A stretch of DNA of 64,000 nucleotides, from positions 1,108,749-1,172,748 of the forward strand of contig NZ_RCIP01000001.1 in NCBI RefSeq assembly GCF_004000275.1, written 5' to 3'. Source of the stretch: Saccharospirillum alexandrii. GTDB lineage: Bacteria; Pseudomonadota; Gammaproteobacteria; Pseudomonadales; Natronospirillaceae. The position numbers and the translations under genes were made by a program. Under the pieces are notes generated by a model that had not been told where the DNA came from, did no database searches, and saw only the letters and a program-made list of their open reading frames with translations. This document shows, in pieces, positions 1 through 9,492 of this stretch (positions are counted from its first letter, which is position 1; each line of letters starts with the position of its first letter).

Positions 1-2
1 CG

Positions 3-1061
3 GACGCCGATGCCCTGCCACTGTCGCAGCTCGAACCGGTGCTGGCCGACGCCTGGGGTAACGACTGGATCAACCAGTTCAGTCAATTCAGCTACCAGCC
101 TATCGCCGCAGCATCCATCGGCCAGGTGCATAAAGCCGTATTACGCACGGGTGAAACGCTGGCCATCAAGGTGCAGTACCCCGGCGTCCGCCGCAGCATC
201 GACAGCGACATCGACAACGTGGCCACCCTGCTGCGCTGGTCCCGCTTGCTGCCTGATTCACTGGATCTGGCTCCCTTGCTGACCGATGCCAAAGCCCAGC
301 TTCATGCAGAAACGGACTATCAGCTGGAGGCCCGCTCGATGCAACGGTTCAGCGACCGCCTGACAGGCCGCACTGAGTGGGCTGTGCCGGAGGTACATAC
401 CGACTTGAGTGGCCCGACGGTGCTGGCCATGAGCTACGCACAAGGTGAGCCACTGGAGCGGTTGGAACAGGCTGACCACGCCACCCGGAAACGCTGGGTG
501 AGCCGCCTGTTCGAGCTTTTCTTCGAGGAACTGTTCCATTTTGGCAGCGTTCAAACCGACCCCAACTACGCCAACTATTTATACGATGACGCACGCCAGG
601 TTATTACCCTGCTCGACTTTGGCGCCGTACGTGACTATGAGCCTGAGATGATCGACGGCTACAAGGCGCTTTTTATGGGGGCCATGCATTCAGACCGCAC
701 GGCGCTGTTCGAGGCTGCCCGTCGAATCGGCTACTTCAGTGAGAGCATTGATGACGCCCAGGCCGCAGCGGTACTGGATCTGTTCATCATCGCCACGGAA
801 CCGCTTCGCGTCACCCAGTACGACTTTGGCAGCAGTGATATCGCAACCCGACTCCGCGAACAGGGCCTTGAGCTAAGCATGAAGCAAGGTTACTGGCACA
901 GCCCTCCGGTCGCTTCGCTGTTTCTACATAGAAAGCTCGCAGGGCTTTACCTGCTGGCGCAGCGGCTTGGCGTCGCTCTGCCGGTTCGCGCGTTGCTTGA
1001 ACAACGGTTGGGTGGGAACGAGCAGTTGCTAGACAAACACCCGGCAGGCTGCCATCCTTAA
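3..1061 (+). CDS. AarF/ABC1-family (COQ8/ADCK3-like) atypical kinase, 5' truncated
   Basis: The reading frame is open from the window edge to the stop at 1061, so the N-terminus, including the KxGQ region, is missing. Visible family marks are the alanine-rich nucleotide loop (PIAAASIGQVHKA), an invariant-lysine strand (LAIKVQYPG) and a DFG motif (LLDFGAVRDY). The metal-binding segment reads QTDPNYANYLY rather than the HADPHPGN usual in bacterial UbiB. The QTDPN form is the one I associate with COQ8/ADCK3-type proteins. Members of this family support ubiquinone biosynthesis through an unorthodox ATPase activity. The role here is inferred from family only. No partner gene for quinone synthesis is visible, although the upstream side is outside the window. 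Confidence 0.85.
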   Translation, partial: DADALPLSQLEPVLADAWGNDWINQFSQFSYQPIAAASIGQVHKAVLRTGETLAIKVQYPGVRRSIDSDIDNVATLLRWSRLLPDSLDLAPLLTDAKAQLHAETDYQLEARSMQRFSDRLTGRTEWAVPEVHTDLSGPTVLAMSYAQGEPLERLEQADHATRKRWVSRLFELFFEELFHFGSVQTDPNYANYLYDDARQVITLLDFGAVRDYEPEMIDGYKALFMGAMHSDRTALFEAARRIGYFSESIDDAQAAAVLDLFIIATEPLRVTQYDFGSSDIATRLREQGLELSMKQGYWHSPPVASLFLHRKLAGLYLLAQRLGVALPVRALLEQRLGGNEQLLDKHPAGCHP

Positions 1062-1209
1062 CCGGCTTAATTGTAACATAGGGCGCTTGTTCGCCAGCCT
1101 CCTGTAAGCAGCGGTACCGGTTGTACCACTGTTGGTTCTAACCCCGTGACCGGGGCGTATCCGGATGATACCCCCTTGCACAACGGACCCGGGCAGTACA
1201 GTCTCCGTA

Positions 1210-3039
1210 ATGAATCAAAATGAAGAGTTCATTGAATACCACCGAGCTCTGATGTCACTCAGCCATGACTCGGCTTTCATCCAGAGTTCCCGTATTGAAA
1301 AGATGTCGGCTTTGCTGGATCTGTGCGGCCGTCTGCTGCGCGTAGAACGCGTCAGCGTGTGGAAACTGACCGACAGCGGCGACGCCATTAATCTCGAGTG
1401 CCTGAATACACTCAGCGACGGCATCTTTACCGACACCACCACCCTGAGCCGCGAACAAAACCCGCGCTATTTCGAGGCCATGCTGACGGCGGAAGTCATC
1501 GACGCCCGCCATGCCCCCACCGACCCCCGAACCCGGCAATTCAACCATTCCTACCTGCAGCCGCTGGGCATTAAGTCCATTCTGGATGCGCCGGTGTTCG
1601 ATGGCAGCAATCTCAGCGGTGTTATTTGTCTGGAAGCGACCAGTCATCGCGCCTGGACACTGCCCGAAATTTCAATCGTTACGGTGGTAGCCGACACCAT
1701 TAGCCTTATCAACTCCTACGAAGCCTGGCATGCCTCCCAGCAAGCCCTCGATTTTATCAGCCACTACGATGAACTGACGGGCCTGCCTAATCTGCGCGCC
1801 TTTCGCAAGCACCTGGAGTATCTGTGCAAAACTGAAAAGACCACACCGTCAATGGCCGTATTCTGGATCGACATCGACCGAATCAAAAGCATCAATGACG
1901 GTATGGGAGAGACCATTGGCAACCATCTGATTCAAGAAACAGCCAGTCGGCTTCAGTCTTTGCGCATCCGTGGCAAGGAAAAGGTGGCCCGCAGTGGTGG
2001 CGATGAATTTCTACTGTTGCTGCGCCACACAACAGAACCGGAGGCGCTGCGTCAGGTAGCCGACCAGATTCAGGCGTTGTTGTCACAACCCCTGTCGATG
2101 ACGGAAGTCGACGTCGCGACTACCGTATCCATAGGCATCAGCCTCTACCCGGCCGACAGCAAAGACCCTCAGAGTCTGCTCAAACAAGCCGAAGCGGCTA
2201 TGTATCAGGCCAAGGAATGCGGGCGCGGTCAGGCCCGGTTTTTCAATGCCGATCTGTCCATTCAAGCCCGCCAGCAATTCCAGGCCGAAGCTGAAATGCG
2301 CCACGCCATCGCCTCGCGCGAACTGGTGGCCCATTACCAGCCGATCGTCGATGCGTTTAGTCAGAAGATCGTCAGTGTTGAAGCTCTGGTACGCTGGCAA
2401 CACCCGGAACGGGGACTGATCAGCCCCGATGGTTTTCTGAACCTCGTGCGCTCCGCCAACCTGATGAAAGAACTGGGCCAGGCTATGTTGGAAACCGTAC
2501 TGGAAGACGTAATGACACTGCGTGACCAGGGTGTATCGATTCCCGGCATCAGTTTGAATTTATCAGCCGAGCAATTGCTCGACCCTGAGTTCGCCGGTTC
2601 CGTGCGCAACCAGTTACAACGCGCCCAGCTTCCGGCCTCGACACTGGATTTCGAAGTTACCGAAGACGCCATTGAGAGTGATACCAAGTCTCTTCTCGAC
2701 AATCTAACTACCCTGGTCGACATGGGTGCCAGCCTGTCGATTGACGATTTCGGAACCGGCTATTCTTCCCTGTCTCGACTCAAACACCTGCCGTTTACCC
2801 ATCTGAAGATTGATCGTTCTTTTGTTTCGGGCCTGCCCGACAAACAGGACGATAAAGCCATCACCTTGTCGATCCTTGGTTTGGCGCGGGGGTTGGGAAT
2901 GTCGGTGGTCGCCGAAGGCGTTGAGACAGTAACCCAGGCAGACTGGTTGCAGGCACAGGGCTGCGCCTACCTACAAGGCTACCTGCTGCACCGCCCGATG
3001 CCGTTCGACCAGTTGGCTGCGTTGTTGAGAGGCAGCTAA
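1210..3039 (+). CDS. GAF-GGDEF-EAL cyclic-di-GMP turnover protein
   Basis: Domains in order are an N-terminal GAF-like sensor (about residues 25-170), GGDEF (about 190-355) and EAL (about 370-605). The cyclase signature is intact (SGGDEF), but I see no RxxD inhibitory site five residues before it. The phosphodiesterase motifs are also intact: EALVRW, the DDFGTGYSS loop, KIDRSFV and VVAEGVET. No membrane segment is evident, so it should be cytoplasmic. The start at 1210 (MNQNEEF) is preferred over an in-frame ATG at 1165, because the intervening residues look like untranslated leader. It could be bifunctional, or one domain may control the other; sequence alone does not decide. Confidence 0.85.
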   Translation: MNQNEEFIEYHRALMSLSHDSAFIQSSRIEKMSALLDLCGRLLRVERVSVWKLTDSGDAINLECLNTLSDGIFTDTTTLSREQNPRYFEAMLTAEVIDARHAPTDPRTRQFNHSYLQPLGIKSILDAPVFDGSNLSGVICLEATSHRAWTLPEISIVTVVADTISLINSYEAWHASQQALDFISHYDELTGLPNLRAFRKHLEYLCKTEKTTPSMAVFWIDIDRIKSINDGMGETIGNHLIQETASRLQSLRIRGKEKVARSGGDEFLLLLRHTTEPEALRQVADQIQALLSQPLSMTEVDVATTVSIGISLYPADSKDPQSLLKQAEAAMYQAKECGRGQARFFNADLSIQARQQFQAEAEMRHAIASRELVAHYQPIVDAFSQKIVSVEALVRWQHPERGLISPDGFLNLVRSANLMKELGQAMLETVLEDVMTLRDQGVSIPGISLNLSAEQLLDPEFAGSVRNQLQRAQLPASTLDFEVTEDAIESDTKSLLDNLTTLVDMGASLSIDDFGTGYSSLSRLKHLPFTHLKIDRSFVSGLPDKQDDKAITLSILGLARGLGMSVVAEGVETVTQADWLQAQGCAYLQGYLLHRPMPFDQLAALLRGS

Positions 3040-3046
3040 CGCCCTG

Positions 3047-3787
3047 TCAAATCAGTCGTTTTGATGGCAAAAACTCATCCAGGACGATGGTTTCCTGAGC
3101 TTGCATCAGGCTTTCCGCCCGAATCATATGCGCGCGCATAACGCGACGAACCTCTTCCTCATCTTTGCGCTTAAGGGCACCCAACAGCTGCATCTGAAAA
3201 TGCCGGCCGGTTTCCCAGAGCTCCGGGTTGGGTAGGTCATATATGTCATGGCAAAGTCGGAGGTTTTTCAACAAGCCCAGTAAAAAATGACAGGTAAAAC
3301 TCAGAATGGGGTTGGGGCACAAATCGACCAGCACTTCATGAAAACTCAGTTCAGCCAAGCGCTGCGAGTGTTCTTCCTGCTGGTTTTTAGGCGGTGCATC
3401 GTAGATGGTCATGGTGTTCTGCAAACGCTGAAAATCGTCGTTCGACAACCGACCACAAACTGAAGCGGCAAGCTCCGGTTCCAGATGAACACGCAGTTGG
3501 TAGATATCGTGAATGGTGATGTCTTTAAAATAAAAGTAGTTGGCAAGCAGCGACATCGCGCGGTCTGGCGGTACGTCGGCAACGAAGGCGCCACCGCCAG
3601 GGCCGGTTCGGGTGACGATCAGCCCTTGAGTATCGAGAGCCTTCAGCGCTTCGCGCACGGTGCCTTTACTGGCGGCAAATTGCACCATCAGGTCTTTTTC
3701 CTGCGGCAGCCGGTCGCCCGGCTTCAACCGGTGCTCTGCGATCAGCCCTTTTAACGCATCGGCAACCTGGTCGGAACGTTTAGTCAT
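3047..3787 (-). CDS. GntR/FadR-family transcriptional regulator
   Basis: This 246-residue protein has an N-terminal winged helix-turn-helix (about 5-70, with LPQEKDLMVQFAASKGTVRE as recognition region) and an all-helical FCD-type ligand domain. The frame is open further upstream, but the ATG at 3787 is the sensible start: it overlaps the last codons of the upstream ATPase gene by 8 bases, implying translational coupling. As last gene of the peptide-type ABC operon it is the likely local regulator of that operon and of the divergent DUF1028 operon. AT-rich inverted repeats at 9862-9907 are candidate binding sites. The effector is unknown; FCD domains usually bind small carboxylates. Confidence 0.85.
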   Translation of the reverse strand: MTKRSDQVADALKGLIAEHRLKPGDRLPQEKDLMVQFAASKGTVREALKALDTQGLIVTRTGPGGGAFVADVPPDRAMSLLANYFYFKDITIHDIYQLRVHLEPELAASVCGRLSNDDFQRLQNTMTIYDAPPKNQQEEHSQRLAELSFHEVLVDLCPNPILSFTCHFLLGLLKNLRLCHDIYDLPNPELWETGRHFQMQLLGALKRKDEEEVRRVMRAHMIRAESLMQAQETIVLDEFLPSKRLI

Positions 3788-4778
3788 TAGTCGTCGCATC
3801 CGGTGGAGACAACGGATGATAACACGCCACCCGGTGACCAGTCGCCAGTGCCTCCAGCTCGGGATCAGACTGCCGGCATTCGGCCGTCGCCACCGGGCAG
3901 CGCGCGGCGAAGGCGCATCCCGCCGGCGGATGCATCGGGTCGGGTAATTCAACCGCATCGTCCTCTGCTGGCAACTTGCGCACCGACTGACCGGGAACAC
4001 TGTCGAGCAACCGCTGAGTATAGGGGTGGCGTGGCTGACTGAATATAGCCTCGACCGGTCCCTCTTCGACCACTCTCCCCAGGTACATGACCGCGACCCG
4101 GTCGCAGAAATTTCGCACCACGCCGAGATCGTGACTGATAAACACATAGGTCAGATGCAGCGATTCGCGCAAGTCCTTGAACAGGTTCAGCACTTGCGCC
4201 TGAACCGAGACATCCAGAGCAGAGACCGGCTCATCCAGTATCAGCACGTCCGCCTCAGCCGCCAGTGCCCGTGCCACGCCAATGCGCTGAGCCTGACCGC
4301 CGGAAAACTCATGGGGGTAGCGTTCCAGAAATTCCGGACGCAAATTCACTTGCGTCATCAGTTCATCCAGGCGTTTCTGGCGTTCCTCTGCCGACAAACC
4401 CTGCAAATAGATCAGCGGTGCCGACAGGATCTCGCGAATGGTTTTACGCGGGTTCAAGGAGGAAATAGGATCCTGAAAAATGTACTGAACCCGACGCGCG
4501 TGTTGCTTGAGGTTCACCTTGCCGTTGGCGCCCACCAGGTCTTTGCCATCCAGTTGAATAGTGCCTTCGCTGGGCTGGTCGAGCCCGACCAGCATTTTGG
4601 CCAGTGTGGACTTGCCACACCCGGATTCGCCAACCACACCCAATATTTCACCGGCCACCACCTTCAGCGAAATACCCCGCACCGCCTGCACGGATGGCCG
4701 GCGCTTGCGCAACAGCGTCAGCCCGCCACCAAAGTGTTTGACCAGATCACTGACGTCCAGCTTTGTCTGCGTTGTCAT
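3780..4778 (-). CDS. Oligopeptide/dipeptide ABC transporter ATP-binding protein (DppF/OppF type)
   Basis: This 332-residue ATPase carries Walker A (GESGCGKST), the signature FSGGQAQRIG and Walker B with D-loop (VLILDEPVSALD). A C-terminal oligopeptide-transporter extension contains a CAFAARCP segment of the kind that holds an iron-sulfur cluster in related transporters. It overlaps the upstream fused gene by four bases (ATGA), so the two are translationally coupled. It would pair with the ATPase half of the upstream fusion to make the two-ATPase engine of a peptide-type importer. The substrate is not defined by this subunit. Confidence 0.92.
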   Translation of the reverse strand: MTTQTKLDVSDLVKHFGGGLTLLRKRRPSVQAVRGISLKVVAGEILGVVGESGCGKSTLAKMLVGLDQPSEGTIQLDGKDLVGANGKVNLKQHARRVQYIFQDPISSLNPRKTIREILSAPLIYLQGLSAEERQKRLDELMTQVNLRPEFLERYPHEFSGGQAQRIGVARALAAEADVLILDEPVSALDVSVQAQVLNLFKDLRESLHLTYVFISHDLGVVRNFCDRVAVMYLGRVVEEGPVEAIFSQPRHPYTQRLLDSVPGQSVRKLPAEDDAVELPDPMHPPAGCAFAARCPVATAECRQSDPELEALATGHRVACYHPLSPPDATTND

Positions 4779-6697
4779 AAAACCTCCCGCGCAAAGATGC
4801 AGCGTGCCTGCCGACTGTCGGTCAATGTCTCCAGTTCAACCGGGGCGGCCCGGCAGGCGTCGGTTACCTGGTCGCAGCGATCGGCAAACTTACAGCCGAC
4901 CGGCAAGTCGTTCACCTTGGGTGGCAAACCGGGTATTTCAGTCAGCCGGTCTGCAACCCGGTTCACATCCGGAACGCAGGCGATCAGTCGCCGGGTATAG
5001 GGATGAACTGGCCGGGCCAATACCTCGGCGACCGGGCCCACCTCAACCAGTTCGCCGGCATACATCACCGCAACCCGGTCGCACAGTTCCGCCACGACGC
5101 CAAAGTCATGAGTAATGAACATCAGGCTCGAGTTTTGTTCGTGACGAAGCTGATTCAACAATTTCAGCACCTGCGCTTGAACGGTGACATCCAGTGCGGT
5201 GGTCGGCTCGTCGGCAATGATCAGTTGCGGTTCGTTAGCCAGTGCCATGGCAATGCTGACCCGCTGGCGCATACCGCCCGACAGCTGATGCGGGTAGACC
5301 TTCGCCCTTGCCTTCGCATTGGGTATGCGCACCTGTTCAAGCAGGGCCACAGCTTTTTGCCAGGCAGCCTGATGGCTCAACGGCTGGTGCGCTCTCAGTG
5401 CTTCCACCAACTGATCACCAATTGAAAACAGCGGGTGCAGGGTCGACAGCGGGTCCTGAAAGATATAGGCCAATTCACCGCCGCGCAGGGTGCGCAACCG
5501 GTTATCGTCAACCGCCAGCAGATTTTCATCCCGATAATTCACCTGGCCATCCATAATGGTGCCCGGCGGCGATGCCACCAGTCCCAGCAACGACATCGCC
5601 GTGACCGACTTGCCGGAACCCGATTCACCGATGATACCCAGGCATTCGCCGGGCGCGATGGAAAAACTGGGCCCGTTAACCGCCCGGTGCACTTCGGAAC
5701 CAATGTGAAACTCGGTACGCAATTCAACCACGTCCAGTAGCCCCTGTTGCGCCTGAGCCGGTGCTTTTCTGGCCGCACTGGCAACCCGGGTTCTGGCTGC
5801 CGGGCGCATCAGGGCGCCGGCTTTCAAGCGCGGGTCGAGCGCATCGCGCACGCCGTCACCGAGCAGGTTAATGCTCATCACCAGAATAAAGATCACCAGA
5901 CCGGGCAAGGTTGCTACATGGGGGGCATTGATAATCAGCCGCCGACCTTCACCAAGAATGGAGCCCAGATCGGCGGTGGGTGGTTGAGCACCCAACCCCA
6001 GAAACGAAAGGCCCGCAGTTTCCAGAATCATCCAGCCAACGGTGGTCGACATGGTGATCACAATCACCGGCAGCACATTAGGCAAGACTTCGGTCAGCAC
6101 AATCAACGCATCGCCCTTGCCCGATAAGCGGGCCGCATCTACGAATTCCCGGTTGCGCAATGTCACCACCACACCCCGAACGTTTCTGGCGAAAAAGGGA
6201 ATATTAACGATGGCAATGGCGTACAGCGCATTCAACAAGCCGGGCCCGAGCACCGCAACGATAGCCAGTGCCAGCAGGATGTAGGGAAAGGCCATTAGCA
6301 TGTCGATGCCGCGCATCAGCGTGCCATCAACCCGGCCGCCAAAATACCCGGCCAGTATCCCAATGGTTGAACCGAGCGTTGCTGCCACCAGCGTCGCGAC
6401 AATGCCCACCGCCAGGGAGACCCGGGTACCCCAGAGCAGGCGCGACAACATATCGCGACCGAGCTGATCGGTACCCAGCCAATTACCCGGTGTAAAAGGC
6501 GGCAATAACCGTTGTGCCGGGTCGGTAATATTCGGGTCGGCCAGCGGTAACCAGGGTGTTACCGCAACCAACACCAAGACAACGGCGAGTACCACCAACC
6601 CAAAACCCGCCAACTGATTGCGCATCAGCAGTTTAAAAGGCCCAGCCCGGCCCGATTTTCGGGTCACGCCAGACCCGGAAACATTGGCAACTGTCAT
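4775..6697 (-). CDS. Fused ABC permease-ATPase (DppC-DppD fusion)
   Basis: One uninterrupted 640-residue frame joins two proteins that are usually separate. Residues 1-292 are a DppC-like permease with about six membrane spans and the EAA loop at about 184-207 ([20 protein letters not shown]). Residues 293-319 are an alanine-, arginine- and glutamine-rich linker. Residues 320-640 are a DppD-like ATPase with Walker A (GESGSGKS), signature [10 protein letters not shown], Walker B ([12 protein letters not shown]) and a C-terminal KFADRCD cluster segment. No stop or frameshift separates the halves. Overlaps of four bases with both neighbours show a tightly coupled operon. Such fusions are annotated in other bacteria, so this is unusual but not unique. 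Confidence 0.92.
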   Translation of the reverse strand: MTVANVSGSGVTRKSGRAGPFKLLMRNQLAGFGLVVLAVVLVLVAVTPWLPLADPNITDPAQRLLPPFTPGNWLGTDQLGRDMLSRLLWGTRVSLAVGIVATLVAATLGSTIGILAGYFGGRVDGTLMRGIDMLMAFPYILLALAIVAVLGPGLLNALYAIAIVNIPFFARNVRGVVVTLRNREFVDAARLSGKGDALIVLTEVLPNVLPVIVITMSTTVGWMILETAGLSFLGLGAQPPTADLGSILGEGRRLIINAPHVATLPGLVIFILVMSINLLGDGVRDALDPRLKAGALMRPAARTRVASAARKAPAQAQQGLLDVVELRTEFHIGSEVHRAVNGPSFSIAPGECLGIIGESGSGKSVTAMSLLGLVASPPGTIMDGQVNYRDENLLAVDDNRLRTLRGGELAYIFQDPLSTLHPLFSIGDQLVEALRAHQPLSHQAAWQKAVALLEQVRIPNAKARAKVYPHQLSGGMRQRVSIAMALANEPQLIIADEPTTALDVTVQAQVLKLLNQLRHEQNSSLMFITHDFGVVAELCDRVAVMYAGELVEVGPVAEVLARPVHPYTRRLIACVPDVNRVADRLTEIPGLPPKVNDLPVGCKFADRCDQVTDACRAAPVELETLTDSRQARCIFAREVL

Positions 6698-7653
6698 GAG
6701 GTCACTCTCGGATCCAGCAGTACCTGCACCACGTCAGCAAGCAGATTAAAAAACACATAGGCAGCCGCCACAACGAGCACCCCGCCCTGCACCAGCAACA
6801 GATCGCGTGTGGAGATGGCCGTCACCAGCATGCTGCCGATGCCCGGCCATTGAAAAACCGTTTCGATGTAAACCGCACCACCCAGCACAAAGCCCGCCTG
6901 TATACCGATGACAGGCACTATGCTGACCAGGGCTGCCTTGAAGGCATGTCGATAAATTACCCGTCGCTCAGCCAGACCTTTAGCCCGGGCGGTGCGAATG
7001 TAATCCTGCCGCAGTACTTCCAGCATGCTGGCGCGAGTCAGTCGCGCAATCACACCGGTGGCAATAAATGCCAGCGTACCGGCCGGTAAAATCAGATGCC
7101 GGATCAGATCGGGCAAGTCACCTCCGCCATAAACGGCGTACATGCCGCTGGCGGGCAACAGCCGCCATTCAACCGCGAACAACATGATCATCAGCAGACC
7201 CAGCCAGAAGGCGGGCGTGGAAATGCCGATCAGTACTATCAGCGTCAGCACTTTATCGGCGAAACCGTACTGTTTAACAGCTGAAATAATGCCGACCAGC
7301 AACCCCATGATCGAACACAACACCAGGGCCGTACCGGCTAGAATCAACGTGGCCCCAAACCGTTCGTTCACAATGTCCAGTACCTCACGGTTCTGGTTAA
7401 AGGAACGCCCGAGATCGCCCTGCAACAGATTGCCCAGCCAGGTGACATACTGACTGACCAGGGGCTTATCCAAACCCAATTGGGCATTGAGTCGGGCCAC
7501 GTTTTCGGGCGTGGCGTAGGACCCCAGAATAGCGGTCGCGGGGTCACCCGGAATCAGCGCCATGATAAAAAAGACGATGAGGGTCAGGCCCAGTAAAACC
7601 GGTAAGGTCATTACCAGTCGTTTACCAATATATGGCCAGATAGGACTGCGCAT
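6694..7653 (-). CDS. Peptide-type ABC transporter permease (DppB type)
   Basis: This 319-residue integral membrane protein has six likely spans. The N-terminal helix is typical of DppB/GsiC permeases (RLVMTLPVLLGLTLIVFFIM), followed by the family segment LIPGDPATAILG. The EAA loop is near DYIRTARAKGLAERRVIYRH. It overlaps the downstream fused permease-ATPase by four bases and would form the heterodimeric pore with that protein's permease half. A 271-base gap carrying a strong hairpin (7700-7808) separates it from the binding-protein gene upstream in the operon, a layout that lets the binding protein be made in excess. Confidence 0.92.
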   Translation of the reverse strand: MRSPIWPYIGKRLVMTLPVLLGLTLIVFFIMALIPGDPATAILGSYATPENVARLNAQLGLDKPLVSQYVTWLGNLLQGDLGRSFNQNREVLDIVNERFGATLILAGTALVLCSIMGLLVGIISAVKQYGFADKVLTLIVLIGISTPAFWLGLLMIMLFAVEWRLLPASGMYAVYGGGDLPDLIRHLILPAGTLAFIATGVIARLTRASMLEVLRQDYIRTARAKGLAERRVIYRHAFKAALVSIVPVIGIQAGFVLGGAVYIETVFQWPGIGSMLVTAISTRDLLLVQGGVLVVAAAYVFFNLLADVVQVLLDPRVTS

Positions 7654-7699
7654 AAAACACCCTGCCTGCTGTAACTCAAGTTTCGTTGCTATGGTCCGC

Positions 7700-7808
7700 G
7701 TCGGCTACCGGTTGTGCCTCTGCAGGGTCGGCGTGAATCCATCCATGGAGCCTAGGCCGCAGCATCCATGCTGCGGACTACCCTGCAGAGGCACAACCGG
7801 CATCCGAC
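7700..7808. repeat. Dispersed palindromic element, copy A
   Basis: The central part of the outer stem is a perfect 21-bp inverted repeat (7708-7728 with 7780-7800), extended by a further partly paired segment on each side. An inner hairpin at 7757-7776 (CCGCAGCAT/ATGCTGCGG) sits beside the family core on the minus strand, GGATTCACGCCGACCC. Three more copies lie at 22164, 28859 and 62992. This one is inside the ABC operon, just after the binding-protein gene and before the permease genes. A stable 3' stem there would protect the upstream mRNA, as REP elements do between malE and malF in E. coli. Confidence 0.85.
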
Positions 7809-7924
7809 GCTCGCATCGTGCGAACTCTGAAAATTGAGTTGGTAGTAGAAACCCCCGGCCAGTGCTTCACTTCATGGCACCGGCCGACAGGGTTCGGTCG
7901 GCACACAGGCCGACCTCAGCTCAA

Positions 7925-9481
7925 TTACGGCTTGCTCACATCCTGCAATTGCAACAGGAAGGAGGGTTGTAACTTAAAGTTCTCGACCGCGTCGGTCGCC
8001 ACGGCGTTTTGCTGCCAGTTGGCGATAAAGGCCCAGGGTGCATCGTCATAAACAATGGCCTGCATTTCCCGGTACAGCCGCGCACGTTCATCCTGATCGG
8101 TACTGGTACGGGCCTGGTTCAGCAGCTCGTCCACTTCAGGGTTGCTGTAGTAGCCGGAGTTGAACCCCCCATTTTCCGGGAAGGCTTCGGTGCGCAATGC
8201 CAGGAACGGCAGAGTGTCCGGGTCGTTGGTCATCCAGGCCATTTCGGCCATGTCGGCCTTGCCTTCCAGCCCCGGGTTTACTTCGCCGAGGAAGGTATTC
8301 CACTCATAGGTTTCGATGCTGACATTCAGGCCTACGGCAGCCAGATCGGCCTGAATGGCGGTGCCCATGGAAATGGGGTCGAGCATGCCCGAGCCGCCCT
8401 CGGTGACATAGAAGGTTATTTCAGCGCCCTCACCACCGGCTTCGGCGATCAGTTCGCGAGCGCGGTCCGGATCGTAGGGGTACGGCTCCAGATCATCGTT
8501 GTACGCCCAGCCAAAAGCCGGCGGTGTTGGGCCGGTGGCGACCGTGGCCGTACCCTGCAGAATATCGTTCACCAGCGATTCCTTGTCGATGGCGTAGTTC
8601 ACGGCCTGGCGCATCGCCTTATTATTAAAAGGCGCTTCCTTCATGTTGAGAATCAGAAACCACAGGTGCGGACCAGCCTGTTCGTACAGCTCAAATGAGC
8701 CGTCATCGACAAAGGTCGATACGTTATCGGGCGGCACTTCAACCATCAGATCGATACCACCGGAGAGCATTTCCGCCACCCGGGTATTGGCATCGGTAAT
8801 GGGCCGGAAGACCACGGCTTCCAGTGACGGCGCGCCGTCCCAGTAATCCGGATTGCGGGTGACCACCACGCGCTGATTGGCCTGCCACTCTTCAAACTGA
8901 AAAGCCCCGGTACCGGACGGGTTACGCCCGACTTCCTCGCCATGTTCACGCACCGCTTGCGGAGAAATGATCAGACCGGTGGGGTACGCCAGGTTCGACA
9001 GAAAAGGAGCAAATGGCTCGGTCAGCGTAAATGTAACCTGATATTCACTGACTGCTTCAACGGTATCCACCTGACCGAAATAGAACGCCAGCGGGAAGGG
9101 GCCGGTGTCGTAGTAGGGGTGGTCTTCGTTCAGCATGCGTTCGAAATTGAACACCACGGCTTCTGCATTGAAGGGCGAGCCATCGTGAAATGACACGTCG
9201 TCGCGCAGATTAAAGGTGTATTCCAGACCATCGTCACTGATGGTCCAATCTGTCGCCAGCGAAGGCTCTACGTTCAGGGTGCCGTCGGCATAGCGCACCA
9301 GCCCGTCATAGACATTCACCAGAATGCGGAAATCGTTAACCGCGGTAACCGCGTGAGGGTCCAGAGATTGTGGCTCGGCAATCTGACCGACAATCAGGAC
9401 GTTGGGGGGCGTTTCGGCCCATAGTGGACTGCTGGTCAGTACAACCAGTCCGAAAAGCAGGGATTGGACGACGCGTTTCAC
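7925..9481 (-). CDS. Periplasmic binding protein of peptide/opine-type ABC transporter (SBP family 5)
   Basis: This 518-residue protein has a cleavable signal peptide (basic start, hydrophobic LLFGLVVLTSSPLWA, cleavage near AETPPN) and then the DppA-like fold. Family landmarks include AEPQSLDPHAV near the N-terminus, LRDDVSFHDGSPFNAEAV and FNNKAMRQAVNYAIDKE. The start codon is GTG, supported by an AGAGAGG ribosome site eight bases upstream. It is the first gene of the minus-strand operon with the permease, the fused permease-ATPase, the second ATPase and the regulator. The ligand cannot be read from sequence. The divergent amidase and peptidase genes suggest small peptides or N-acylated/N-carbamoylated amino acids. 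Confidence 0.9.
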   Translation of the reverse strand: MKRVVQSLLFGLVVLTSSPLWAETPPNVLIVGQIAEPQSLDPHAVTAVNDFRILVNVYDGLVRYADGTLNVEPSLATDWTISDDGLEYTFNLRDDVSFHDGSPFNAEAVVFNFERMLNEDHPYYDTGPFPLAFYFGQVDTVEAVSEYQVTFTLTEPFAPFLSNLAYPTGLIISPQAVREHGEEVGRNPSGTGAFQFEEWQANQRVVVTRNPDYWDGAPSLEAVVFRPITDANTRVAEMLSGGIDLMVEVPPDNVSTFVDDGSFELYEQAGPHLWFLILNMKEAPFNNKAMRQAVNYAIDKESLVNDILQGTATVATGPTPPAFGWAYNDDLEPYPYDPDRARELIAEAGGEGAEITFYVTEGGSGMLDPISMGTAIQADLAAVGLNVSIETYEWNTFLGEVNPGLEGKADMAEMAWMTNDPDTLPFLALRTEAFPENGGFNSGYYSNPEVDELLNQARTSTDQDERARLYREMQAIVYDDAPWAFIANWQQNAVATDAVENFKLQPSFLLQLQDVSKP

Positions 9482-9492
9482 CTTGAGTGCCT

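Noticed and set aside
4026-5000. Long open frame antisense to the ABC ATPase genes
   Set aside because: It has no recognisable domain and lies entirely opposite two clear ATPase coding regions; such frames are expected in GC-rich DNA.
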